A program made the translations under genes and the position numbers. 9,231 nucleotides of DNA, taken from assembly GCA_018054005.1 (NCBI GenBank), contig JAGPKI010000055.1:1-9231 (forward strand), given 5' to 3'. The stretch comes from Caldisericia bacterium. Lineage in GTDB: Bacteria; Caldisericota; Caldisericia; UBA6126; JAGPKI01. Under the pieces are notes generated by a model. The model saw only the letters and a program-made list of their open reading frames with translations. It was not told where the DNA came from and did no database searches. Positions 1 through 6,375 of this stretch are shown piece after piece (position 1 is the first letter of the stretch; the number at the start of each line of letters is the position of its first letter).

Positions 1-2
1 CT

Positions 3-59
3 CTAAAAGACGAAAAAGAATTATATTTGGATGAAGATGGTTATGTAGTCTCCATTTAA
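3..59 (+). CDS. C-terminal end of an unidentified protein (5' part outside window)
   Basis: One frame stays open from the left edge to a TAA at 57-59 and encodes 18 residues ending in LDEDGYVVSI. The acidic, hydrophilic tail reads like a normal protein end, and the other two forward frames hit stops by base 33. The fragment is too short to assign a family. It points the same way as the decayed DUF72 gene that follows. I see no clear hairpin-plus-T-run terminator after the stop. It could be a chance open stretch, so confidence is modest. Confidence 0.45.
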   Translation, partial: LKDEKELYLDEDGYVVSI

Positions 60-102
60 TTTATTTATAAATCTATAAAACTAAAAGATTATTATTAACA
101 AA

Positions 103-736
103 TGTTTTCTGTTTCAAACAATATTTGCAACCAGATTTTCTAAAATAAACCTTACAGTGACGGAGTTCTACTGTTTATCCCAACTTCACAAACTAACCAA
201 GGTTTACCTTGATAAAATCAGGGGATTATTTTTAGTTATATACTACAGAGCTTTTTGTCTCTTTTGTAGTCAAATGGTTTAATATTAAATACAATTAGGA
301 GTAAATCCTTAATAGGATTAATCTCTGTCCAATCAATTAGGGAGCTGGAACAAATTTTGTTGAGGTACTTACTGAATTGATAGTAAGTATTTTTGTATTT
401 GAGTTTCGCAATGAAAGTTGGTTTGATGAAGAAATTTATGAATTTTTAGGGAATTATAGTAATATTATTATCTGCTCAAGTGATTCACCTATGTGGCAAC
501 TAAATTTGGAAATTACGGGAAGCTTTGTATACATAAGAATGCATGGTGGAAAGATACTTAATATGGTTCAAATTATTCTGATAAAGAGATAAGTGTGGGC
601 TAAAAGAATTAAAAAATGGCTTACGCAAGGACTTGATGTCTATTGTTATTTCAATAATGATTTCTCAGGTTATGCCATAAAAAACGCAAAGAGTTGCGAA
701 ATAAAATTAGAGATAAAGATTAAGTTGCCAATATAG
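103..736 (+). pseudogene. Decayed DUF72 (YecE-like) family gene with several frameshifts and stops
   Basis: DUF72 proteins are TIM-barrel-like proteins of about 240-290 residues with no settled biochemical role. Remnants appear in the right order but in different frames. Bases about 103-279 (frame 1) give FATRFSKINLTVTEFYCL, which resembles the family's 'YA.RF..VE.N.TFY.LP' block, and end at TAA 280-282. Bases about 305-553 (frame 2) give FVFEFRNESWFDEEIYEFL, then SFVYIRMHGGK, both hallmark DUF72 blocks, but contain a TAG at 338-340. Bases 553-591 (frame 1) give DT-stop-YGSNYSDKEI. Bases 593-736 (frame 2) give VWAKRIKKWL and DVYCYFNNDFSGYAIKNA, the typical C-terminal block, and end at TAG 734-736. 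The family N-terminus (GTSGWSY-type) is missing, and some sequence appears deleted near 280-350. The longest surviving open piece, 377-592, would start at a TTG with no useful Shine-Dalgarno sequence, so I do not call it a gene. With this many separate lesions, real decay is likelier than a single sequencing error. Confidence 0.82.
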
Positions 737-755
737 AACTAACTGACAAGATGAA

Positions 756-2906
756 CTAAATTGTTATCGCATATATAAATCCTGCTCTTGTGCTAAGATA
801 TAAAGTATTTTCATCTATTTGAAAATATTCATTAATTGCACTTTCTGGATAATAAACCCAGAGAAATTTTTTACTTATACTGTTAAAGGTCAGCAAAGAC
901 ATCGAATTCAAACACAAAACTATATTACTATTAATGCATTTAATGTTTATAAGTTGCACTTTGTAACCAAATCCGAAAGAATGAATCAGCGTTTCACTCC
1001 AAAGTTCTTTACCATCTTCTATAGATAATGAAATTATATCGAGCATATAAGAGGAAATATTATTTGTAATGGAAGATAAGCATACATATAAATATTTACT
1101 ATCTGAAGTTATTTTAATGCTTTTATTAAAACAAGGTATATTGGTCCTCCAAAGTTGGTTTCCATCATATATATTTATTGCTTTTACAGAGTTTTCTTCA
1201 TAGTAAAACAAAACATTATTCCTAATTTCTAACTGTTCAAAATAATAGTCCGATGAAATTTCCCAGAGCTTTTGACCATTTTCTGGATTAATACAGCGGA
1301 GATAATATATAATTTCCATGAAATCCATGTAAGAAACATATAATAAGTCATTTATTTGCTGTACAAGCGGAAATTCAGGAGACGAGAAAATAAAAGTCTC
1401 CCACATCATTTCTCCTGTTTCTATATCATAGGATTTCACATAATCCTCTATGAAAAGATAAATATTTTTACATTTAACACAGTAAGATTCATATTTGAAT
1501 TCGTTGTTTTCAGTAAATTTGATTTCTTTTATTAGTTTTCCGCTCAAATAGTCATAAACAAAAATACTTTTATAATCACCAATAAATATTCTGTCGGAAT
1601 CAATCTGAAAAAGGTTTTCTACTTTAGTAGGAACTTTAACACTCCATAAAAATTCACCATTATCTTTTTTGTAACATTCCAGAAGTTTAGAATCTCTCAT
1701 TATATATAATCTGTCTTTCCATATTTTTGGCGAGCAAAAGAGATTACCCTTTATTTCATTTACCCATTTTTCATCGCTCTTTTCGATCTTAATAGAATAG
1801 AGAATAAGGTCATCAAGAGATTTCTCACAAAATAAATAAATTTTATTTCTGTTTAAGAAGATTGGAGATTGGAAAGAAAAAGAATCAATCTTGCATTTCC
1901 AATTTATAATGTAAGTATCTATATCAAGCTCAATTAAATCTTCTCCGTCTCTATGATAGAGTTTATTTCCTACTAATGATGGTTTATATGAAGTTCTTTC
2001 AATATTAGTGGTAAAATATGGTGCTTCGTATAGCAATGAGATTTTTCCACCAGCATATTCAAGCGAATAAAGATTTCCATATACATCTGTAAAGTAAATT
2101 ATATTTCCATTAGATACAGCAGGAGGCTCATCCCAATTTGAAAATTCAGCATTAATAACTTTTATTTTTTTAATACTTTCACCTGTATTGATGTTTAGTA
2201 TCTCTATTTTCCCATATTCACAAAAAAGAAGTAATTGATTATTATAAATTAGAGGAGGCGTGCTAACCTTACAAGATGTTTTGTATTTCCATCTAATTTC
2301 TCCTGATTTTAAATCTATAGCATTAAGTGTTTCGTTAATTTCAACAAAAATCATATCTTCAATAATAACAGGTCTATGTGAAGTTTTCCCTCTAAACTTC
2401 CATATTTGTTTTCCGTCTTCCTTATTCAAGAGAACTATTTCACTTTCAGTACATAAGAGAATATAATCTTTATAAATTACAGGGATCATCCAAATGCTTT
2501 CTTTATCCTTATCAAAAGACCACTTAACATTCTTGGTTTTAAGATTTATACAAAGAAAAGAAGAGTCTGGAACGCTAATATATAGATAATTTCCAGATAT
2601 TAAACATGGAGTTTCACTTTTTATGTCATTTAGTTCTATTTTTAGTTTACGAGTGATTAAATCAAATGTTGCTATAGAATCTTCAAAATTAGGTAAGTAA
2701 AGAAATCTATTCTTGTATATTGAATCCTCTGTTAGCTGGAGATCTCCAAAGCGAGCTGTTTTTCCTGCATCGTAAATTCCTGTTATTTTCGATTTTGTGA
2801 GAATTTCACTTTCAGGGAAAAATGTAAAAGAATATATTGAATTTATTGAATTGGAAACAAAAAGAATGGAAATTAAAACAACGAATCCAGTAAGTTTCCT
2901 AAACAT
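756..2906 (-). CDS. Exported PQQ-like beta-propeller repeat protein
   Basis: The 716-residue product starts with a Sec-type signal (MFRKL, then a hydrophobic run to about residue 20, with likely cleavage near residues 24-27). No lipobox cysteine is visible, so it is probably released or periplasmic. The rest is PQQ-like (quinoprotein/BamB-type) propeller. The blade-closing motif 'aida..tG...W' recurs about every 40-80 residues: near 120-130, 159-171 (LLNKEDGKQIWKF), 195-208 (NAIDLKSGEIRWKY), 235-247, 327-338, 410-423, 450-462, 491-504 (YDIETGEMMWE), 536-549, 574-588, 625-638 and 671-684. About twelve motifs are more than one 7-8-bladed propeller usually holds, so two propellers in tandem are plausible. 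I see no dehydrogenase catalytic domain or heme CxxCH, so scaffold or binding roles fit better than an enzyme. BamB is only about 390 residues, so that name is not justified. ATG 2904-2906 is supported by an AGAGAGG Shine-Dalgarno sequence (complement of 2917-2923). The gene converges on the DUF72 remnant and diverges from the 521-residue propeller gene. Confidence 0.85.
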   Translation of the reverse strand: MFRKLTGFVVLISILFVSNSINSIYSFTFFPESEILTKSKITGIYDAGKTARFGDLQLTEDSIYKNRFLYLPNFEDSIATFDLITRKLKIELNDIKSETPCLISGNYLYISVPDSSFLCINLKTKNVKWSFDKDKESIWMIPVIYKDYILLCTESEIVLLNKEDGKQIWKFRGKTSHRPVIIEDMIFVEINETLNAIDLKSGEIRWKYKTSCKVSTPPLIYNNQLLLFCEYGKIEILNINTGESIKKIKVINAEFSNWDEPPAVSNGNIIYFTDVYGNLYSLEYAGGKISLLYEAPYFTTNIERTSYKPSLVGNKLYHRDGEDLIELDIDTYIINWKCKIDSFSFQSPIFLNRNKIYLFCEKSLDDLILYSIKIEKSDEKWVNEIKGNLFCSPKIWKDRLYIMRDSKLLECYKKDNGEFLWSVKVPTKVENLFQIDSDRIFIGDYKSIFVYDYLSGKLIKEIKFTENNEFKYESYCVKCKNIYLFIEDYVKSYDIETGEMMWETFIFSSPEFPLVQQINDLLYVSYMDFMEIIYYLRCINPENGQKLWEISSDYYFEQLEIRNNVLFYYEENSVKAINIYDGNQLWRTNIPCFNKSIKITSDSKYLYVCLSSITNNISSYMLDIISLSIEDGKELWSETLIHSFGFGYKVQLINIKCINSNIVLCLNSMSLLTFNSISKKFLWVYYPESAINEYFQIDENTLYLSTRAGFIYAITI

Positions 2907-3070
2907 TTTAATTAATCCTCTCTTAATGAAAAATATAAAGTGTATCTATGATGATTTTATCACATTTCAGATTTAATTATAAATTAGAATTGATAATTTT
3001 TTCTGGTATTTATTTTTATTTTAAATGAGTTAAAATTTAACCAGGAGATTGGATTCAAAAGGAGAGCATT
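2907..3070. promoter_or_regulatory. Divergent intergenic region between two propeller genes
   Basis: This 164-bp, very AT-rich spacer separates two divergently transcribed genes for exported propellers, so it must hold both start regions. For the minus gene there is a perfect TATAAT (complement of 2976-2981), but no good -35 box at 16-18 bp. For the plus gene there is a TTGATA at 2990-2995, with only a T-rich stretch rather than a clear -10 box 17 bp later. Shine-Dalgarno sequences lie at the complement of 2917-2923 and at about 3057-3066 (AAAAGGAGAG). I see no strong operator palindrome. Exact promoter positions are uncertain. Confidence 0.4.
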
Positions 3071-4636
3071 ATGAAGAGATGTTTAACTGCCTTTTTTATT
3101 CTATTTTTAGTTTCTTTCTGCATTGCAAATGTATCATCTGCTTCAAGACAATTATTAAAGAGTCCTCAAAAATATTATCTTCTATTTATTCAAGATGGGA
3201 AACTTTATAAATTAGATACCGAGATTGGGAAAGCTTATGAAATATATATAAGAGCTGAGTTAGACAATGGAAAAACTATTATGTGGTTATCATTTTATAA
3301 TGATTACTTATATCAAGGCATTGAATCTAATGTAAAGGTAGAACAAGCGTGGTTATCACCAGATATGAAGAAGATTTTAATTCTTTGTAATGCTGAAAAA
3401 TTCCTTATTGAAACAGAGAAAGATTCAAAATTATTTTTATCTATTAATTTATTGTCGGATAGAAATGTGATAAAAAGTGAAATAACATATTCTTGGATTA
3501 AAGAACGAGATTTAAATATTGTTTCAGGGAAGTGGTCTCCTGATAGCGAAAAGTTTGCATACGTTTGTGAGTATGAAGAATTGAATAGCACCGAAGAGAA
3601 AAATTATTACTTAAATATTATTCCATTTTTTGAAGGAAAAACCTCAAAAATCGATATAACCTCTAACCAAAGCATTTGGTATCAATGGTCTAATGATAGC
3701 AGTTTGATTGCTTTTGACATAGACAATAAAGGAAATAAAGCTCTCTATGTAGCTGATTATGCATGCGAAAATATAAAAAAGATAAGCCCTGATGGGCTTA
3801 ATGTAAAATCTTTTCTCTGGTCTCCTTATGAAGATAAGCTTTTATTTACTGGTAAAAATAGTAAGAATTATGTTGTATATATTGCCTTTAAAGATAATGA
3901 TGAATTAGAAAAGATAAAAGAGATTGAATGCAAGGATTCAGATAATGCAATTCCTGATATTTGCTGGCTATCAGAAAATAAAATACTATTTGTAGGTTGT
4001 AGTGCAAAAAGTAGCAATTTAAGCTTCTATAAAATAGATATTGATAATAATGATTCATTGGAAATCGAAACTGAATTTAATGGTATATATTATCTAAAAA
4101 AACATCCAAATGATGAAATAGTATTGTTTCGCGGAGATAAAGGTTATGGCAAAAATATTGAGCGGAATATTTATATCCTTAATTTAAATGATAACTCTAT
4201 AACTAATTTAGAGCCAAATGCAGATAGTGTAATTCAGTTCTTGCTGTCACCGACTGGAGAAAAACTTGCATTTACAGCAGAAAATACATATTTTTGTGTA
4301 CCTAATGAAATAGTATTTTATTTAACTATGATGGATTTTCCTCCAATTAGAGGATATTTTAGTATTACAAGACCCATGCATTGTTTAAAATTGTGCAGTT
4401 GGTCACCAGATGAAAAAGCTCTTTTAACAAATCAATTTATACTTACAGAAGATCGCAATATCATTTATTTTGATGATATTTCAATAGTAGGCTGGTTTGA
4501 GACAAGTCCAGTTGAAGTAAATTTAAGCAATTCAATTCCTAATGTCGTTACTACAGCTTCGATATTAGCAGCTACTCTTATTCTTTCTTTTATACTTTCA
4601 AGGAGAGTGAATTTAATACAGAAAGGGCAAGTTTAA
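3071..4636 (+). CDS. Exported TolB/WD40-like beta-propeller protein with C-terminal membrane anchor
   Basis: The 521-residue product begins with a Sec signal (MKRCLTAFFILFLVSFCIA, probably cleaved near ANVSSA at 19-24). It carries the 'WSPDg..laf' strand motif of the WD40-like/PD40 (TolB- and DPP-IV-type) propellers: AWLSPDMKKILIL (93-105), WSPDSEKFAYV (155-165), WSNDSSLIAFD (206-216), WSPYEDKLLFTG (250-261), WLSENKILFVG (299-309), LSPTGEKLAFTA (392-403) and WSPDEKALLTN (444-454). That is about seven blades, enough for one closed ring. No serine-hydrolase GxSxG domain follows, so it is not a complete DPP-IV-type peptidase. Residues about 490-510 form one hydrophobic helix followed by a short basic tail (RRVNLIQKGQV). 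This predicts an extracytoplasmic propeller held in the membrane by its C-terminus. ATG 3071 has a strong AAAAGGAGAG just upstream. The gene converges on the DinB-fold gene with only 14 bp between stops. The propeller probably binds a protein or ligand; its partner is unknown. Confidence 0.85.
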   Translation: MKRCLTAFFILFLVSFCIANVSSASRQLLKSPQKYYLLFIQDGKLYKLDTEIGKAYEIYIRAELDNGKTIMWLSFYNDYLYQGIESNVKVEQAWLSPDMKKILILCNAEKFLIETEKDSKLFLSINLLSDRNVIKSEITYSWIKERDLNIVSGKWSPDSEKFAYVCEYEELNSTEEKNYYLNIIPFFEGKTSKIDITSNQSIWYQWSNDSSLIAFDIDNKGNKALYVADYACENIKKISPDGLNVKSFLWSPYEDKLLFTGKNSKNYVVYIAFKDNDELEKIKEIECKDSDNAIPDICWLSENKILFVGCSAKSSNLSFYKIDIDNNDSLEIETEFNGIYYLKKHPNDEIVLFRGDKGYGKNIERNIYILNLNDNSITNLEPNADSVIQFLLSPTGEKLAFTAENTYFCVPNEIVFYLTMMDFPPIRGYFSITRPMHCLKLCSWSPDEKALLTNQFILTEDRNIIYFDDISIVGWFETSPVEVNLSNSIPNVVTTASILAATLILSFILSRRVNLIQKGQV

Positions 4637-4650
4637 AAGGATTAGTTTTA

Positions 4651-5130
4651 TTATTCTTTATAAGGGTTGTAGCCAAGTAGCCATCTATTATAAATCAATT
4701 GACCTAAGTGGTAATATTCATGTCTGAGTGTAAATTCAATTGCCTCAGCAGGGATAATATCTCCTTTCCAATAATCTTTAATATCTTGAGGAAGGTTTTC
4801 AATAGGATTAAATAACTCTTCGTCAGTTTTGCTATTTAAGAAATCAATGGTTTCTTTCCTTGCATTATCGAGCTCATTAAGAATTGATTGCAAATCTTCA
4901 CCTTTTACTTTAGCTTCAGCTTCATCCCACTGAATAAGTTTTCCCTTCATTAAAGTATTTATCCATACCTCGCATCCACATATTTCAACGAGTAAGTCTT
5001 TTGCTGACTTCATATCAGAGCGTGGATGCCAATCATACTCAGGAAGTTTGATTTTTGATGCAGTCTCAATTAACTCTTTTCTCACTTCATTTAATTCTCT
5101 AAGCAAGAACTCTTTGAAATTCGATTTCAT
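4651..5130 (-). CDS. DinB-superfamily four-helix protein (DinB/DUF1572-like)
   Basis: The 159-residue, mostly helical cytoplasmic protein fits the DinB/YfiT metal-binding four-helix fold. The C-terminal block RHEYYHLGQLIYNRW (136-150) matches the family's 'H.a.H.gQ' motif, giving two candidate ligands, H137 and H141. The family's first ligand usually sits in 'LL.H....E.W'. Here the aligned stretch is DLLVEICGCEVW (45-56), with Glu49 in the His position, so metal binding may be altered. Members include damage-induced proteins and thiol-dependent transferases (bacillithiol or mycothiol types), and nothing here says which. The frame is open upstream to a TTG at 5148, but those six codons (EGEK) are the Shine-Dalgarno sequence itself (GGAAGGAGAA). 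The ATG at 5128-5130, about 8 bases downstream, is therefore the start. The gene has its own promoter and lies downstream of the GH3 gene on the same strand. Confidence 0.82.
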   Translation of the reverse strand: MKSNFKEFLLRELNEVRKELIETASKIKLPEYDWHPRSDMKSAKDLLVEICGCEVWINTLMKGKLIQWDEAEAKVKGEDLQSILNELDNARKETIDFLNSKTDEELFNPIENLPQDIKDYWKGDIIPAEAIEFTLRHEYYHLGQLIYNRWLLGYNPYKE

Positions 5131-5136
5131 TGATTT

Positions 5137-5146
5137 TTCTCCTTCC
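5137..5146 (-). promoter_or_regulatory. Ribosome binding site that fixes the DinB-fold gene start
   Basis: On the minus strand the bases read GGAAGGAGAA, an excellent Shine-Dalgarno core (AAGGAG), followed by about 8 bases and then ATG at 5130. It overlaps the codons that would follow an upstream in-frame TTG at 5148, so that longer start is very unlikely. Confidence 0.8.
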
Positions 5147-5165
5147 AAATTTAATTTTTCTTCTA

Positions 5166-5194
5166 ATTAAACTTTAAGAGAACTAAATTGTCAA
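5166..5194 (-). promoter_or_regulatory. Sigma70-type promoter for the DinB-fold gene
   Basis: Read on the minus strand, a perfect -35 box TTGACA (complement of 5189-5194) is separated by exactly 17 bp from TTTAAT (complement of 5166-5171), a five-of-six match to TATAAT. Transcription would start near 5159, leaving a leader of about 29 nt before the ATG at 5130. The -35 box lies 19 bp past the GH3 stop codon, so the DinB-fold gene can be transcribed independently. A small inverted repeat (TTTAC/GTAAA, 5195-5209) abuts the -35 box. It could be a weak operator but is too short and T-poor for a good terminator. Confidence 0.75.
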
Positions 5195-5213
5195 TTTACA
5201 TTTCGTAAACTAT

Positions 5214-6359
5214 TTATGGTGCTTTAATTTTGATATTTAAATTTTTATCTTTAAAAGCTATGATTTTTAGATAATTGTTCTCTATGATAGCCTTTAGCTC
5301 TGGATCTGTATTTACTTTATATAGGATTTCATCAAAAATTTCCTTTGTTTTATCTAAATTATGCGAAAACATTATTAAGTTATGCCCTGCTTTAAGCGCT
5401 TTTATGCCTGCATCAGTTAGGTCTAATCCCTTAATAGACAGAGGCATATCTGAGATGTCGTCTGTTACGATAATACCTTTGAAGTTAAGTTGATCCTTTA
5501 AAATGTCAGTTACAATTGTGCGCGAGAATGTAGCAGGGTTTTCAGAGTCTAAATTATCATACATTGCGTGGCAAGTCATCACAAAATCAGCGCCATTGTT
5601 AATTCCATCTTTAAATATATCTATTGATTTTTTAAGAGAGTTCTCGCTAATATTCGAATGCAGGAATTTATTATGTGGATCATCTTCAAAAATTCCCATT
5701 CCAGGAAAATGTTTCAAAGTTGCTGAAATTTTATAGTCTTTAAGAATTTTAATAAAAGTTCTATTAAAAGAGACTAATTCTTCAACTGTTTTAACTGGTA
5801 TTCGCCTTGCAACAAATGAATTATTGTCAAAAGGGAAATCTGCAAGAGGTGCTAATTCTACATTTATTCCTAAGCTTGAGAGAATGTTTATATCTCTCTC
5901 AATTTTTTTCCATTGAGGCATTTCAAGGGAAAATATATTTTTAAGTAAGCCCACTCTTAGTGCTCCTTCTGGTTCCTCGTCGAGCATTATAAAATATGGC
6001 ATATTGGAATCTTCTTTTGAAATTTTTTGTAACTCTAAGATAAGTTCTTTTAACTGTGAAAAAGATTCGAAGTTTCTACTATAAAGAACTATTCCAGCAG
6101 GTTTTATATGGTGCAAAATTTCTATTGTTTTATCATCAATTTGAGTTGTTGGTATTCCTACTATAAAATTCTGCCCCAATTTTTCACTTAAACTTGTGAT
6201 TGAATTTGGATTATTGCTCTCTTCGCTATATTCTAATAAATTTAGAATCTTGTGAGATTCTTCTTTTGTAAGCAGTGGCTTGTCCAATAAAAAGAATATA
6301 AGTATGGACAATAATGTGGCAGAAATAATTAGGCAAATAGTAGTTAATTTCAAATGCAT
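5214..6359 (-). CDS. Membrane-anchored glycoside hydrolase family 3, beta-N-acetylhexosaminidase (NagZ)-like
   Basis: GH3 NagZ-type enzymes remove terminal beta-linked N-acetylglucosamine, classically from peptidoglycan fragments. In this 381-residue product the GH3 blocks appear in order: GIVLYSRNF (89-97); DEEPEGALR (127-135), matching 'D.EGGRVQR'; LAPLADFPF (169-177), matching 'laPv.D'; KHFPGMG (216-222), the family signature; the catalytic Asp-x-His dyad D227-P-H229; MTCHAMYDNLD (261-271); and GIIVTDDISDM (295-305), with D300 the expected nucleophile. The NagZ catalytic set is therefore intact. Oddities are KHFPGM instead of KHFPGH, and Pro-Glu in place of the usual Gly-Gly at 130-131. 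Residues 7-25 form a hydrophobic segment without an obvious cleavage site, so it is probably a signal anchor with the enzyme outside the cytoplasm, unlike cytosolic E. coli NagZ. ATG 6357-6359 follows an AGGTG (complement of 6365-6369). The upstream DUF2341/LamG gene ends 16 bp before it, suggesting one operon. The gene symbol is withheld because the substrate is unproven. Confidence 0.88.
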   Translation of the reverse strand: MHLKLTTICLIISATLLSILIFFLLDKPLLTKEESHKILNLLEYSEESNNPNSITSLSEKLGQNFIVGIPTTQIDDKTIEILHHIKPAGIVLYSRNFESFSQLKELILELQKISKEDSNMPYFIMLDEEPEGALRVGLLKNIFSLEMPQWKKIERDINILSSLGINVELAPLADFPFDNNSFVARRIPVKTVEELVSFNRTFIKILKDYKISATLKHFPGMGIFEDDPHNKFLHSNISENSLKKSIDIFKDGINNGADFVMTCHAMYDNLDSENPATFSRTIVTDILKDQLNFKGIIVTDDISDMPLSIKGLDLTDAGIKALKAGHNLIMFSHNLDKTKEIFDEILYKVNTDPELKAIIENNYLKIIAFKDKNLNIKIKAP

Positions 6360-6375
6360 TTATACACCTAATGTT

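Noticed and set aside
66..180. Minus-strand stretch with a CxxC pattern (CKYC) resembling a zinc ribbon
   Set aside because: Only about 35 codons with no start context, and it overlaps the plus-strand DUF72 remnant that explains the same bases better.
198..211. CAAGGT-TT-ACCTTG inverted repeat
   Set aside because: A short palindrome inside former coding sequence (codons of the DUF72 remnant), with no promoter nearby; likely chance.
242..270. Hairpin ACTACA...TGTAGT with inner GAG/CTC as terminator or small RNA
   Set aside because: It has a long loop and bulge, no following T-run, and lies inside the recognisable DUF72 remnant.
377..592. 71-codon ORF as a stand-alone small gene
   Set aside because: It is the middle of the decayed DUF72 gene; it starts at TTG without a Shine-Dalgarno sequence and departs from the family just after YIRMHGG, where a frameshift occurs.
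819..1028. Plus-strand ORF inside the PQQ-like propeller gene
   Set aside because: Antisense shadow with no Shine-Dalgarno sequence and no recognisable protein features. Similar shadows at 2260-2466, 3313-3591, 5275-5493, 5503-5736, 6956-7162 and 8640-8822 were rejected for the same reason.
756..2906. BamB or PQQ-dependent alcohol dehydrogenase
   Set aside because: Too long and with no lipobox for BamB; no visible PQQ/metal catalytic residues or heme motif for a dehydrogenase. Only the propeller fold is supported.
4637..4650. Bidirectional terminator between the convergent propeller and DinB-fold genes
   Set aside because: The 14-bp gap has no stem; only T/A-rich sequence is present.
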